Origin: Kingdonia uniflora
Taxonomy: Eukaryota > Streptophyta > Magnoliopsida > Ranunculales > Circaeasteraceae
Direction: 5' to 3'
DNA length: 64,000 nt
Assembly (NCBI GenBank): GCA_014058105.1
Contig: JACGCM010002568.1
Location: 2,480,001-2,544,000 of the forward strand
Shown in pieces: positions 46,101-57,640 of the stretch. The position numbers and the translations under genes are program-made. Numbering within the stretch: position 1 is the stretch's first letter; every line of letters starts with the position of its first letter. A model generated the notes under the pieces. The model saw only the letters and a list, made by a program, of their open reading frames with translations. It was not told the DNA's origin and did not search any database.

Positions 46101-46217
46101 GCATACATCTCAACTAACCTTCAGTATCCAAATGAGAAAGGGCAGTAGAGTCAAGCTTTCCCATCATAACGCTGCTGTATTGCCACCTACGAGATCCAGA
46201 ATCTTTTGCCCTCTTCA
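43108..46217 (-). pseudogene. aORF1 of element C2, exons 6 to 1 (part)
   Basis: On minus: end of exon 1 at 46119; tail of exon 2 ending 45980; exon 3 45897-45494; exon 4 45417-44994; exon 5 44892-44792; exon 6 44489-43108. Introns 2-5 are 82, 76, 101 and 302 bases with GT-AG ends such as AAA|GTAAGTAT and TTGCAG|GTG. Most of intron 1 and exon 2 is deleted (about 46110-46070). Exon 3 encodes LLDEVAEVETELELVLEGLG; exon 6 a coiled coil with AKDMEFREIQRKCDYLNEKV and KDNELRVARENLSAL, ending at TAA 43108-43110. Function is unknown; a few stops and a one-base loss in exon 5. Confidence 0.75.
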
Positions 46218-48808
46218 TGTAGTGGCCCAGATTTTATTTTATTTTATTATCATTATTATTATTATACATATATTACTATGCATTTTGCATCTACATATTT
46301 TTGCTATTATTAGGTTTTATGTTCTTCATTTCTGTGGTTTCGGTGGTTGTTGGGCAGATGAGGTTGAGTTATGATTGTTGAAGCCCGTGGTTGGATTGGG
46401 AGAGGCGTAAATGTTATTTTAGGTTGTTGTGTGGTGTGTGATCCAGAGGGATCTCAGGAAGGATTTTTATGAGTTAATTTTACATGTTTTCGTTTGAGCG
46501 GAACTTCATGATTTGGACTGTCCAGTTTTGTTTGAACAAACTTGTCTCTGTTTGAATATGTTTCTTTCTATTCAGTCTTGTTCGAACAAACTTTTTTCTG
46601 TTCAAACATGTTTTTTCCCGTCTTCTTTTGTTTGAATAGAAATATATTATCTTCAAGCAGAAGTGTGTCATAACATGTTTCGTTCTGTTCAGTTTTATTC
46701 TAACATACTTGTTTCTGTTCGAATATGTTTCTTCCTATCTTATTTTATTCGAACATAAATATATTATGTCCGAACAGAGACATTGTTTTGACGACCTGTT
46801 GGGTCTTTTCTTGTGATTCTTGGCAGCCAATCTTGCCTTGAGATGAGTATTGGTTATTTGAGTTTTAACTCCCCCATTTCACCTCAGATCTTAAACTTTC
46901 TCTCTCACAGTCTCTCTGAAATTAAAATCCTTTCCTCTCTAGCTCCCCCCTTTGTTGTTGGGTGGATCTTCACCACTTCATTCGGTGAGTAATTTCCCTA
47001 TTCCCCTTCCTTATTATTAATTTGATTTTGGTTTTGGTTGATTTAGGGTTTAGTGATTGTTGAGCTGATTTAGGGTTTTGTGATTGGGATATTTGTTGAA
47101 CTTGTGGAGTTATGATTATTGTAGGTAGTTGGTTGGTTATGTTGGTTTGATTGTTGAACTGTGGTGTTGAGGTTGGGTTGTCCAGTTGATTATTACATTC
47201 GTAGTTTGCATCAGGCGAGTGTCCCTTCCTTGCTAATTTTTTCTACTAGTTTAATCAGTGTTAGTTTGAGTGATATGTATTGGCAGTGAGGTATTATATG
47301 ATTTAGTTATAGTCTAAATTGAATTATTCTATATAAGTTGCTAAACACTATGTTAAATAGGTTTAGCTATTCTATAACTTAGTTATTTTGATGGCCTTGG
47401 ACTTCGAGAATTGGTTAAAAGCTGCTACGCTGGTTCTCATGACTTCGTCCTTGAATATTACAGTGTAATTATCTTTAACTTATTCTAGTAGTTGTTAATT
47501 CAGTTCTTTTTTCCTATTGTTAGGCATGTAGATTTGTGTTTTTCTTTTGTCTTTTAGGATGTTGTGCATTCGTATGGAATTTTTGTGGCATTGTCCAGGA
47601 ATACTGTGTTTTAGTCTTTTAGAGACTGATGTTGTTTAGATGTTGTGACAGGTAGTCACTGTCCATCTATGTAAGGATTGTTTACCATTCTCTTAGGCAG
47701 GTGGTTATCCCATTTGTATTGGCCGTGTTGGCGGCTATTTTGTTTTGATCCTTGGTATTTGTTTTCCTCTGTAGATTATAACACTTTTAACTTATTGTGA
47801 TCGGATACATTAAGCAGCTCTACATCGGCTAACCCTCGATAGAATATTGGATTCCTATTTCAGGTTAAAATAGTAGGTGAGTTTGGGACAGGTACTATCA
47901 TGCCTTAGCACCCATTCGGGAGTATGGGATGGAATGAGATAGTTTTCCTTTGGTACCCATCCTATCCTCCGTGAGGTTGAAATTCCTTGGATTTAAAAGA
48001 AAGTTTGGAGGTTGGCTCTATGGTTTGAAAAGCCCGAAACACTCCGATCAAGTGATATATCCTTAGCCTGGCCGAGCTTGACAAAAATTGTACCCCTTGT
48101 ATCTAATTAGGATATCTTAAGGTAATCTTGCGCTAGCGGTTGATCAACCAATATATATGTATTAATTTATAGGGTCTAGTTCATTGGTTTTAGACATCAT
48201 AAAACATCTAGTATTAGGACAATTCTAGAATCATATGATATCATATGATATCATATCATCACGTCATCGTATCACATTATTATATTTCTTTTCCTCTTCT
48301 CTTAGAAATTCCTTTAACTTTATTCTTCACTTATATTACTGTGTTTTAAACATCCTTTATCTTATTCACCTCTTCATCTTTCTCTTCACCAGTTTTATTA
48401 GTAAGTTATTTAGCTTTGTTTGGCATTAGTAAGCCGTGGTTTTCTCACTCTCGTTTTGCCACCATTTCAGAGGTAGAGTAGTTGCTGGTTTTGCTGAGGG
48501 CTTCACCTGAGTTAGAGCCAGTTTAACAACTGCTGATCTGTCCTAGTTATAGTATTCTTGTATGAGATCTTAACTTTTGCCGCTGCACATTATCGATATA
48601 TTGTATTTATATTTCAATTTGTTATATATCTCTTTTTCTTCCACTTTATTCTTCATTTCTACTCTGATGATATTACTATAGTGAATGATTGAGCTATTTC
48701 CCATTAGCATGGTTATTTGTGGGGGTAAATCTTTGGATTCCCCGACCTGTACACCCTGGATGTCATTGTTTTAAATATGCTTTTACTATTAGAATTTGGG
48801 GCATGACA
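46218..48808 (+). repeat. 5' LTR of element F
   Basis: 2591 bp, TG...CA. Contains a TTCGAA palindrome cluster (46500-46790), a splice-donor-like TTCGGTGAGTAA at 46981, and the block TTAGAGACTGATGTTGTTTA (about 47620) shared with G. Short ORFs inside are not supported. Confidence 0.88.
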
Positions 48809-48812
48809 GACT

Positions 48813-48825
48813 TGGTATCAGAGTT
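48813..48825 (+). promoter_or_regulatory. primer binding site of element F
   Basis: TGGTATCAGAGTT four bases after the LTR; the first 11 bases match the initiator tRNA-Met site common in chromoviruses. Confidence 0.85.
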
Positions 48826-48859
48826 GTAGGTTAATTCCAATCTCTGTTCTTGCAATCAT

Positions 48860-50060
48860 ATGATGAGTTATTTTCTAGACGTAGTTAGGCCGATTCTTTT
48901 TCGGTTTTACGTATTTATCGCATTCCATCTATTACCTATCTTTTCTCCTTCCTTGAGATGTGTGCCTTTGTTCGTATTGATCGCTAGAGGTAGCAGTGGT
49001 AGAGGTCACACTGTTGGTCGTGGCCGTGGAGGCACTCGTGGTGGTGCACATGCTGATGACCCAACACTCAGTCAGGAGAGTTTGGGATCTTTTTTGATTG
49101 CTCAGGATGAGAAGGTAGTTTCAATGGCGGGGGTTGATGTGGGAACAGTGCCGGGAGACCAGATTCATCAAGATATTCCTCCAACTCTAGTGGTTCCAGA
49201 GGAGCCTGGTATTTTACTTATTCCAGTTGTTCCCGGCGATTCAGCGGATATGAAGCAGTTTATGGAGGGATTCACCGCCTATTTCTAGCAAGTCATGACC
49301 CCAGTGGTCAGAGAGTACAGTTATCTCAAGCAGCTTCAGAAGTATAAACATCCAACTTTTTCTGGTACAACAGTTCCATCTGAGACAGAGACATAGTTCA
49401 AGTCCATTGAGATGACTCTAAACGCGATGAAGTGTCCGGTTGATCTGCGGGTGACACTTGGGACTTATCATTTATAGGGTGAAGTAGATCACTGATGGGA
49501 TACAAGATATGGACCATCGTAGAGACTCCAGTACTTTGGTCATCTTTTCAGGATCGGTTCTTCGAGCAGTATTTTCAGTGGAGTTATAGGGATGCGTATA
49601 TCTCAGAGTTCTACATGCATGAGAAGGGTGATATACATATTTCTAGGTACGATCATCGATTCAATTAACTCTCTCGATATGTTCCATTTATTGTTCAGGA
49701 TGAGGAGTAGTGTAAGATGAAATTTTTGAAGGGTCTTCGTCCGTACTTTAGGATGTTTTTGATTTCTTCTGGTCTTAGTTCGTATAGAGAATTTTTGCCT
49801 AAAGCTTTGGTGATAGAGCAAAATGATGTTGAGGATCGCAAGTCCAAGGACTTGAGGAACCCAGTGAGATAGGATCAGAGACTCAATAAAGGTAAAGCAG
49901 TTCAAAATCAGTTTGAGAACTTGGGTTCGAAGAGACAGACGTTCGATATTACCAATGGTGCACCAGCTAGAGTTTTGGGGGGACAGCTTTCTTTTGGTGT
50001 GTGTTGGAACTGCGGGGAGAAAGGGTACTCTAAGAGGTTTTGTCCTAAGCCAGACTGAGG
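48860..50060 (+). pseudogene. gag: gag of element F
   Basis: Open 48860-49288, including SSGRGHTVGRGRGGTRGGAH, an acidic/proline region, and MKQFMEGFTAYF; then KYKHPTFSGTTVPSETET and, across frameshifts, HEKGDIHISRYDHRFN and MKFLKGLRPYFRMFL. A zinc knuckle CWNCGEKGYSKRFC at 50002-50043 has Tyr where CCHC has His. Matches the gag layout of Tekay-type elements. Confidence 0.8.
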
Positions 50061-50280
50061 TCTTTAGCCATTATGATAGTTTCAGGGTTCCGTTGGTCAC
50101 CAGTAGCGACCACGACAGATTCAGCAGTTTCAGTAGAGACAGTTTTAGGGTTCGCAGGGTCGGCAGATTGTTCCAGGCCCTCCGGGTGGACAGACACAGC
50201 AGCAGGGCCAAGGTATAGGCCATGGGCAGAGAACGATGTACGTTGTTGGGAGGCGAGGTGCTCACATCGCTCCACCTGTG

Positions 50281-50880
50281 GTGGAAGGTACGATTCATAT
50301 TTCTTATACGCCCGCTAGAGTTCTTTTTGATTCAGGTGCATCGCATTCATTCATATCATGCATGTTTCTTTATTTTATTGGTTTTGAGTCTTCTTTGTTA
50401 CTAGATGAGATTTTTGTGGGTACCCCGCTCGATACTTTGGTGTTTATTTCTTGTATTTGAAGAGATTGCCCGATAGTCGATTTTGGTCGCATCCTTTCAA
50501 CAGACTTGTTAGTACTACCGATGCTAGAGTTTGACATTATCCTGGGTATGGATTGGTTGTCGACGCATCAAGTTACTTTAGACTATTTTGAATTGTCGGC
50601 TACTTTCAGTATCACTGGGGAGAAACGCTTCGTGTTTGCTAGTTCGAAACCTACGCGGTCAGGGGACGGCTTGTTTGCATTCTTTGAGTTAGAGTCCTCT
50701 CGTGTCGATGTTAGTTCTATTTCGGTTGTGTGTGACATTTCAGATGTTTTCCAGAAGATACCTGGTTTTCCACCGACGAGAGAGGTTAATTTTAGAGTTG
50801 ATCTTTTACCTGGTACAACTCGGATTTCAAAGGCTCCATATCATAAGGTACCAGTTGAGCTGAAGGAATTATATGATTAG
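50281..50880 (+). pseudogene. aspartic protease of element F
   Basis: Active site ARVLFDSGASHSFIS (Asp-Ser-Gly kept), then after one stop the open frame 50506-50880 with FDIILGMDWLSTHQVTLDYF and VCDISDVFQKIPGFPPTREV, the linker into RT. Only two stops interrupt protease plus linker. Confidence 0.88.
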
Positions 50881-51861
50881 ATATCTGAGTTGATGGATCA
50901 GAAATTTATCCGGCCGAGTACTTCACCGTGGGGCACTCCAGTGTTGTTTGCTAAGAAGAAGGACGGGTCTATGCTTCTTTGTATTGACTATCGCAAGTTG
51001 AAGAAAGTCACGATCAAGAATAAGTATCCCTTACCTAGGATCGAGGACTTGTTTGACCAGCTTCGGGGAGCGCAGTTCCTTTCAAAGATTGATCTCAGAT
51101 CGGGTTACCATCAGCTGAGAATCAAGAAGGCGGATATTTCTAAGAGGGCATTCTGGACACGTTATGGGCACTGCGAGTTTCAGGTTATGCCATTTGGATT
51201 AACGAATGCTCCTGCAGCTTTTATGGATTTGATGAACAAAGTTTATCGTCCTTATCTAGACCGGTTCGTTATTGTGTTTGTGGATGACATTCTCATTTAT
51301 TCGAAGACTGAGGCCGAGCATGAGGGACACTTGAGGATGGCATTACAGACCATGAGGGAGAACGAGTTGTTTGCTAAATTTGAAAAAGTTTGATTTTTGG
51401 CAGAAGGAGGTGAAATTTCTAGCGCACGTTGTATCCAAGGATGGAATTGCAGTGGATCCTTCTAAGGTTAAGGCCGTTGCAGATTAGGTTCAGCCGACTA
51501 ATTTTATAGAGATACGCAGTTTTCTGGGTTTAGCTGGGTATTATCGTTTATTCATTGAGGGATTTTCTAAGATTGCAACTCCGTTGACTCGCTTGACACA
51601 GACGGATGTTAGATTTATTTGGGATGACAACTTTGATTTGGCATTCGCAGAGTTGAAGAAGATGTTGACTACAGCTCCAGTTCTTATTGTTCCTTCCAGC
51701 AGGAAAAAATATATGGTTTAGAGCGATGCGTCACTCAGCGGACTTGGTTGCGCATTGATGCAGGAAGGAAAGGTTGTTGCTTACGCTTCTAGACAACTTA
51801 AGGTGCATGAAAAGATCTATTCTACTCATGACCTTGAGTTTGTGGTTGTGGTGTTTGCTTT
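50881..51861 (+). pseudogene. RT and truncated RNase H of element F
   Basis: Open 50890-51393: [80 protein letters not shown] and catalytic FVDD at 51277-51288. A frameshift near 51390 is followed by VKFLAHVVSKDGIAVDPSKV, FLGLAGYYRLFIEGFSK and RNase H start [40 protein letters not shown], where the element is cut and LTR sequence begins. Confidence 0.9.
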
Positions 51862-52461
51862 ATATCTCTTTTATCATATCATATCATATCATATCATATC
51901 ATATCATATCATCACATTATCGTATCACATCTTTATATCTCTTTTCCTCTTCTTATAGAAATTCTTCTTACTCTATTCTTCACTTATATTACTGTGTTTT
52001 AAACATCCCCTATCTCATTCACCTCTTCCTCTTTCTCTTCACCAATTTTATTAGTATGTTATTTAGCTTTGTTGGGAATTAGTAAGTCGTGGTTTGCTCA
52101 CTATCGTTTTGTCACATTTTAGAGGCAGAGTAGTTGCTGGTTTTGCTGAGAGCTTCAGCTGAGTTGGAGCAAGTTTTGTTACTGTAGATCTGCCCTAGTT
52201 ATTGTATTCTTGTACGAGATCTTAGCTTTTGTCGTTGTACATTATCAATATATTGCATTTATATTTTTAGCTTGTTATATATCTCTTTTGCTTCCGCTTT
52301 ATTCTTCATTTTTACTCTGATGATATTGCTAAAGTTAATGACTGAGCTATTTCCTATTAGCATGGTTATTTGAGGTGGCAAATCTTTGGATTCACCGACC
52401 TATGCGCCCAGGATGTCATTATTTTAAATATGCTTTAACTATAGGAATTTGGGACGTGACA
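51862..52461 (+). repeat. 3' LTR remnant of element F with ATATC expansion
   Basis: Aligns with 48230-48808 and ends GGGACGTGACA. At the break lies an ATATC pentamer run (about 51874-51915, eight copies or so); the 5' LTR has only short ATATC-like words at the equivalent place. Confidence 0.85.
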
Positions 52462-52466
52462 CTTCA

Positions 52467-52674
52467 ACCCTTTATCGCCTTCGGATAACTCTTTATCGAA
52501 TCCCCTGATTCTTCGTCTTTCTATCTGGGTGCTCACCAAGTTTTTTGTGGTAAAATGTTTGTTTGGAGAAAAAGAAGAACTATTTATCCTTTCTCTCTCA
52601 TGCGGCTGGCATTTATTGCTCATCGCACGAACCGTCCTCGATTCTAGAACTGAGGCATCCTTTCCACTCTCCAT
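52467..52674 (-). pseudogene. aORF1 of element C2, first part of exon 1
   Basis: On minus from ATG 52674: MESGKDASVLESRTVRAMSN, then CQPHERERINSSSFSPNKHF, and GFDKELSEGDKG. It aligns with A (MDTGRDLSVPKSKTARARLN). Element F interrupts the exon; it resumes at 46217. An upstream in-frame Met (52707) is possible but A lacks it. Confidence 0.7.
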
Positions 52675-53084
52675 GTCAGATACCTTGTACCTTTTCAATA
52701 AAACCACCTTTCAAATATTACAACTTCACACATTTTTTAACATATTTTTTCTCCCTATTTCCATATCTTTTCCTAACCATCCCGCACTCATGATGAATCA
52801 CACTGTACGATGTCAGAGCTCTATTTCCTTTTGCATATAAAACAAAACTAGAACCTTCTACATTTTCATAATTTTGTTTCTCAGTCCTTGTTTACCATGC
52901 TTATAGTGATTGACGTAATTTTATAAACTGTACAAATGTTCAAATTTATTTAAAATGTTTGCTAAACCAGTCTCAAAACAGATTCGCCCCTATAGGAGGA
53001 TCCGATTGACTTATATTATTTCTGTTATATTCTAACAATTTTACTATTCATAAAACACATTTTACACAATATCAATCCCGACCT
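52675..53084. other. spacer upstream of aORF1, element C2
   Basis: AT-rich, no gene supported. It corresponds to 9966-10375 of A. Confidence 0.5.
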
Positions 53085-53290
53085 TGGCAACTTAAACAAT
53101 GTTATCTAATCGCATTATTCGTCGATCCTCAGATTTTCAAAATTCGATCTCACCTTCAGCAATCAAACCAGCCCACTTCTCTCGATCTACTGAATTCCTC
53201 ACCAGTATACAAAACAGTCATTGAATTCGACCTTACGCTGCCATGAGCATTACCCCTTTCAACCTGTAGCAGCTCGATTTTACATATGTT
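53085..53290 (-). pseudogene. aORF3 patch of element C2
   Basis: On minus one frame reads LFCILVRNSVDREKWAGLIA then EGEIEF with stops. It matches the aORF3 frame of A (FYELVTDPADREVVMGLITE). Only this core is readable. Confidence 0.45.
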
Positions 53291-53689
53291 CTACAATTTC
53301 TATCACTCACCCATTAAGTGTAAATCATTTATATCAGCACGACATTAGCATCACATATTCATCACAATTCGAGAAACATTGTAACATTGTTTCTTAACTT
53401 ATCAACAATTATTCAACTATCACCCAACACATTTTAGGTCGATTCAAGAAGATTTTCTATACACAGTTTCGTAAATATCAACTTTTATTCATATCAAAGA
53501 TATTACATACGATTTACAGCTAACAAGTTTTTCAGATTTAGACCATCGATCTCCGGAATACAACAAACTGCTATTCAATCAGCACTAAACTTCAGGTACA
53601 TACAGATATCATGTTTTTTCCTGCTTGCTCAAAGTCACAGGTTATTCAGGCATGCAGAGGTATCATGTCTTTTAGTTCTTCTTAATTCA
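53291..53689. other. spacer with degenerate short repeats, element C2
   Basis: No gene. TTTACAGCTAACAAGTTTTT and TTCAGGTACATACAG echo the repeats of A at 11215-11355. Confidence 0.45.
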
Positions 53690-54311
53690 GTAATTATTCA
53701 CCCTGATGAAAAGAAGACATTGGAACCAACAAAGATTTTCCCTCACATGGCTCGGTTGAAGCCCAGTCGAACTCCAAGCAAACATTATGCAAGCAGTAGA
53801 CTTAGTGTTGGCCCCCAGAAAACAAGATGAAGGTCTTCTGAGCGCAAAACACGATGGGAATGCATCAGCAGACACCCCCTTCTCATTCTCCTCCTCCACT
53901 GCCATCACCGCCTCTTCTATAACAACCACCACCGAAGATTTGGTAGAGATGAAAAAGGTCCAATCATAGAATCCATGGCGATAAAGAAAATTAGCATATC
54001 TGCCCCGCAGATACACCATTCCCTACATATGAAGCCCTAACCTTGTCTTCCATACGAATGCGGAGACAGGCCCAACGTTCCTCGCCTGTCAAGACGAGGA
54101 CATGAAATATCCACTTATAGTAGAAATCTTCCTCAATTTCAACCGCTTCCTCTCCCGACAAGCCTTGGTACGTCGGTGGAACAGGGGCTGAGATCGCCAT
54201 TTCCAAAAAACGGTCGAAAAAGTATTTAAACTTCAACCTCTGCGTTTCAGACGCAATCCTCTCTTCCAGAACTATACTCCGAGTTTTTAGCATCTCATAA
54301 GAGTTACACAT
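53690..54311 (-). pseudogene. aORF2 of element C2
   Basis: On minus, open 54311-53991: MLKTRSIVLEERIASETQRL, then FFDRFLEMAISAPVPPTYQG, EDFYYKWIFHVLVLTGEERW and RIRMEDKVRASYVGNGV. A frameshift near 54000 leads into HGFYDWTFFISTKSSVVVVI, EEAVMAVEEENEKGVSADAF (open 54019-53687). Likely start is the Met of MLKTR (about 54293), since A begins there too, although an upstream Met exists at 54311. About 200 residues in all, one frameshift from complete. Soluble, mixed composition, acidic middle; function unknown. TATA box at 54352-54345 on the same strand. Confidence 0.65.
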
Positions 54312-54344
54312 GTAGGAATTGTTCCAAAGAATTTCTATAGGTAC

Positions 54345-54352
54345 TTTTTATA
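54345..54352 (-). promoter_or_regulatory. TATA box of aORF2 (element C2)
   Basis: On minus TATAAAAA, then GTACCTATAG, matching TATATAAATAGTACCTCTA in A. About 55-60 bases before the likely start codon. Confidence 0.55.
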
Positions 54353-54574
54353 TTACCCGAAATTTATTGAGCAGGTTCATTTTCCCAAGCTTCATCATTC
54401 ATTACGGATGTAACTATTCAAGCGGAACAATATATAGATCAGCATCATCATTTAATACCCATCACATCCCAATATCCCGTAACTACCACCCAGTCAAACG
54501 CCATCATTACTCCATTTCGAATTTTAAACTCTTAACATATTCTTTCCCATCCAAAGCCACTCGTGACTTCTGTT

Positions 54575-54586
54575 GAGAGGGGCGAT
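54575..54586 (+). promoter_or_regulatory. polypurine tract of element C2
   Basis: GAGAGGGGCGAT directly before the LTR, matching A. Confidence 0.65.
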
Positions 54587-54862
54587 TATAGGGACTTATC
54601 CCTCGATCTCACTCATAATCGGGCTCACATAGTTCGATTTACCTTCATTTCAGGCTTACGCAATTTTAACACTTAACACTCCAGTCAAACATTCCAACCA
54701 TCCCCACAATCAACTCTAGAACATGGGTCGAGCAAAACCCAGAAAATGTTATTCAGTCAAATACACCTGTCTCTCACGAACTCGTCAGTTATTTACTCAA
54801 CCACCACTAGCCACATAATTTGGAAAACGTGTTTTAGCAGAATGAGGAGCTATGGAGAAGCC

Positions 54863-54870
54863 TATATAAA
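54863..54870 (+). promoter_or_regulatory. LTR TATA box, C2/D
   Basis: TATATAAA, same relative position as in the LTR of A. Confidence 0.7.
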
Positions 54871-54987
54871 GGAAAAGTTCTAGAATAGACAGGGACCAAA
54901 AAAATTACTAAAACTTCTTATTTGCGAGATCAAAAGCATTTCTATATTTTAGAGATCACTTGTTATATAAGGATATCCACTCCAAGC

Positions 54988-54993
54988 AATAAA
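54988..54993 (+). terminator. LTR polyadenylation signal, C2/D
   Basis: AATAAA in the context CAAGCAATAAAG, as in A. Confidence 0.6.
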
Positions 54994-55168
54994 GATACTT
55001 TTACCAAAATCCTTTATACGAGGTCATGGTTTTTTACCTGTTCAGAGGTTTTCCACGCTAAAAACACCTGTCTCTAATTCTTGCTTTATATGAGAATATT
55101 GCTACAGGTTCATTGGTGTGATAGGTAATTCCTAATCATATCGAGCTATAGAATTTGGACATTATATT

Positions 55169-55186
55169 TGGTGCCATCTGTGGGAA
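55169..55186 (+). promoter_or_regulatory. primer binding site of element D
   Basis: TGGTGCCATCTGTGGGAA, two bases after the LTR. One change (C to T) from the C1-type TGGCGCC start. Confidence 0.75.
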
Positions 55187-55238
55187 AGATTACATTTCCA
55201 CGATACCCTATAACAGTCTTTCAATTTAATTGTCAATT

Positions 55239-56484
55239 ATGGTTTCTTCCGGACGACAGGCCGCAGGAACTTAGCTCGAAATTTCTGTGGATCCGGGATA
55301 GCTCACCGAGTTAGGGCGAATCTCCACGCTGAGGCAGAGAAACACGCCGAACTTGAACTTCAGTTAATAAAAGATCGTGAGCTCTACGAGAAAGAGCTCA
55401 ATACAGAGCGACAAGCTCGCTTGACAGCGCTCAAACAACGCGAAGATCAAACGATGGCGATGCAGACCGCACTTGAGGCTCTGCAAAATACTCAGCAAGA
55501 TCCTCCAGCCAGGGGTCAGATTTAACTTTCAGAGACCTCCTATATTTTGGCAAGGGAAAGATTAGGACCTCGAGGAACCACTAGAAAAGATATTTATAAA
55601 AATCTACCTCACGGACTGCAGCCCTCCATCCATTTGGAGGGAGCACTTCAATCCGAAGTTAGTCGAGGTCATTAGATTTCGGTCCATCAGGAGAAAGACC
55701 AGCAACCCCAATACCAAGTTCTAGTACGAGATCGCTTATGTAAAGGTACGGGAACTCATCATCCCCTGCCGGTGCGTCCAGGGATTCAAAAAACATGCCA
55801 TTACATCACAAAAGAATATATGGATCAACGAATCAAGGAGATGATTGAGGCACAAGTTCGGGGTACTACCGCCGATACCACAAAGTTACAAGAAAGTTTG
55901 ATTGCCAAAGAACTATCCGATATAGAAATACTAAAAGGTTTCCATTCTCCCTAAATTCATAAGTACAAAGGTACTGATCCAATGGAGCATATTAAGCAAT
56001 ACTGTAATTCATTGGGGTTGTACTCCAATCTTAACCACATTCTCCTCCGTTTATACGCCACAAGTTTACAGGAGGAGCCACCAGATGGTTCCACTCTCTT
56101 CTCGAGGAATCTATCTACACATTTGATCAACTGCTGAAGCAGTTCATAAAAATGTATGCTCACAACAGAGACAAAGAGGAGAACTTGAATTCTCTTATCG
56201 GTCTTAAGCAGTTACATGGAGAAAATCTTGAAGATTTTTCAAAGAAATTCCTAGAGCTTGTGAGAAAGGTGGATAACCTTGACCAAAAGACAGTCGTTAC
56301 CGCTTTCACCAATACTCTCTGGCTCGATTGCAAAGCTAAAGAATACTTCATCCTTAAGAAGCCTGCGACTTTAGAGGAAATGATCTCCAAAGTCAACGGT
56401 TACGTCAACTTGGGGAGGATGATATCTGTGCTACAAAAGTTTACTAAGTCTGTCCTCTCCACCAAGGTCCCACCTGCAGAATAA
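55239..56484 (+). pseudogene. gag: gag of element D
   Basis: Starts MVSSGRQAAGT (C1: MASFRRQAAGT), then frameshifts. Open 55772-55954 has MDQRIKEMIEAQVRGTTADT; 56152-56484 has NRDKEENLNSLIGLKQLHGE, DNLDQKTVVTAFTNTLWLDC and ATLEEMISKVNGYVNLGRM. Three frames are used, so at least two indels separate the parts. Confidence 0.85.
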
Positions 56485-56679
56485 ACCAGCGAGCCAAGAG
56501 GAATAGGGGGATCAAAAATGTACCGAGAGACACGCTGGATACCCTCGGAGGAGCGGTCTGTAAAACAAACCCATCCACCCAAAGTTAAACGTCTTAATTT
56601 CCACAATTTTTCCACTGCTATTAAAAGACACGCTCTACCACATCTCTCAACCGCTGGAGCCCATCGAGAATCGACCATT

Positions 56680-57640
56680 TTGCCTACAACATAAGGTAAA
56701 TCGTCATTCTACTGACAATTGCTATGTTCTACTGTGGATGATCGAGCTCATTTTCAAGGAAGGACGGATGTTCGAATACATTGTTAACCTAAAATCATAC
56801 CAAGATGGTAACTATATGAAACAACTCGAAGTTGTTCACGTCAACGACAGAGTTGAGGTGAAGCATCTCTACTACATGTACCTCAGCAACATGATTGAAA
56901 TCAGCCAGATCAACTATTCCAACCGGTCAAAGCACCGGAGGCTCTCAGAATTTGCGATCTTACACCGCAAGGCAAAGGAGCCAAACTTCTTCTCGAGTCG
57001 AGCAATCGCCGACTCAGAATCTCCTTTGAGGATTGCGATACTAGCCATGTAAAATTTCTACATCATGATGCGTTATTCATAATGCCCAAGATGAAACAGT
57101 CTGTCATGCACAGAATGATGATCGATACTTGAAGTGGTATTAAAATTCTTTTTCAGAGTATGATCGACCAGATGGGTTTGGCCGACCAAGTCATTCAGAG
57201 CGACGCAGACATCAGTGGGTTCAATGGCTCCAGGGAGGAACTAGTAGGGAAGATTATCTTACCTATTACCACAGGAACAGCCACTATCGATGTCATTTTC
57301 TACGTCATCAATGCCAAGACTCACTATCTTGGGATTATGGGCCGCTGCTGGATACACAATATTGAAGCAATCGCTTCCGCCTATCACCAACCACTCCGGC
57401 TCAAGGACAGCAACAGTATTTACGAGATCAAAGGTAGTAAGAAACTTTCTCGAGCTTGGGAAAATGTTGTCTCTGCCATCCTAGACACTTCAGACAGATT
57501 GGCCATATAGCAATTACAGAAAATTGATCACCTCAACGACCAATCACCTACAGAGGAGCCCACAGAATATGTCAACATTGATGGAGCTAGCAGAGGTACG
57601 TTCATCAGAACCAAGCTGGTTCAGCACGAGAGAGACGCTT
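56680..57640 (+). pseudogene. gag knuckle and aspartic protease of element D
   Basis: Knuckle CLQHKVNRHSTDNC (C-x2-H-x4-H-x4-C) near 56687-56728, then MFEYIVNLKSYQDGNYMKQL, and the active site read as I-D-T-stop-S-G (TGA at 57130-57132), so protease is dead here. The frame 57160-57510 is open: QSDADISGFNGSREELVGKI, YVINAKTHYLGIMGRCWIHN, then linker NIDGASRGTFIRTKLVQHER. Confidence 0.82.

Larger units (their letters stand above)
46218..52461 (+). mobile_element. Del/Tekay-like chromovirus F, internally deleted
   Basis: Perfect CTTCA duplication at 46213-46217 and 52462-52466. 5' LTR 46218-48808 (TGTAGTGGCC...GCATGACA), primer site, gag, protease, RT, start of RNase H, then an abrupt jump near 51862 into the last 0.6 kb of the 3' LTR. 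Rest of RNase H, integrase, any chromodomain and most of the 3' LTR are missing. It sits inside exon 1 of aORF1 of C2. Clade assignment rests on the initiator-Met primer site, long LTRs and RT wording. Confidence 0.88.
39796..55166 (+). mobile_element. Tat-like element C2, 3' half plus shared LTR, split by F
   Basis: Begins at the RNase H exit motif, then aRNH, integrase, seven 161-bp repeats, aORF1, aORF3, aORF2, purine tract and LTR 54587-55166. Gag, protease, RT and first RNase H are missing. Element F lies in exon 1 of aORF1. The LTR is followed at once by the primer site of D, so C2 and D share it. Confidence 0.85.
54587..55166 (+). repeat. LTR shared by elements C2 and D
   Basis: 580 bp, collinear with 12326-12942. 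Its first bases (TATAGGGACT) have drifted from TGTTGAGGCC in A. A purine tract precedes it and a primer site follows, so it acts as both 3' LTR of C2 and 5' LTR of D. TATATAAA at 54863-54870 and AATAAA at 54988-54993. Confidence 0.85.

Noticed and set aside
45931..46374. Plus-strand ORF of 147 codons
   Set aside because: It crosses from antisense of aORF1 into the LTR of F, so it is a chance frame over an insertion border.
48235..48429. Membrane-like ORF in F LTR (and 51755-52082)
   Set aside because: T-rich LTR sequence translated by chance; coding is not conserved between the two LTR copies.
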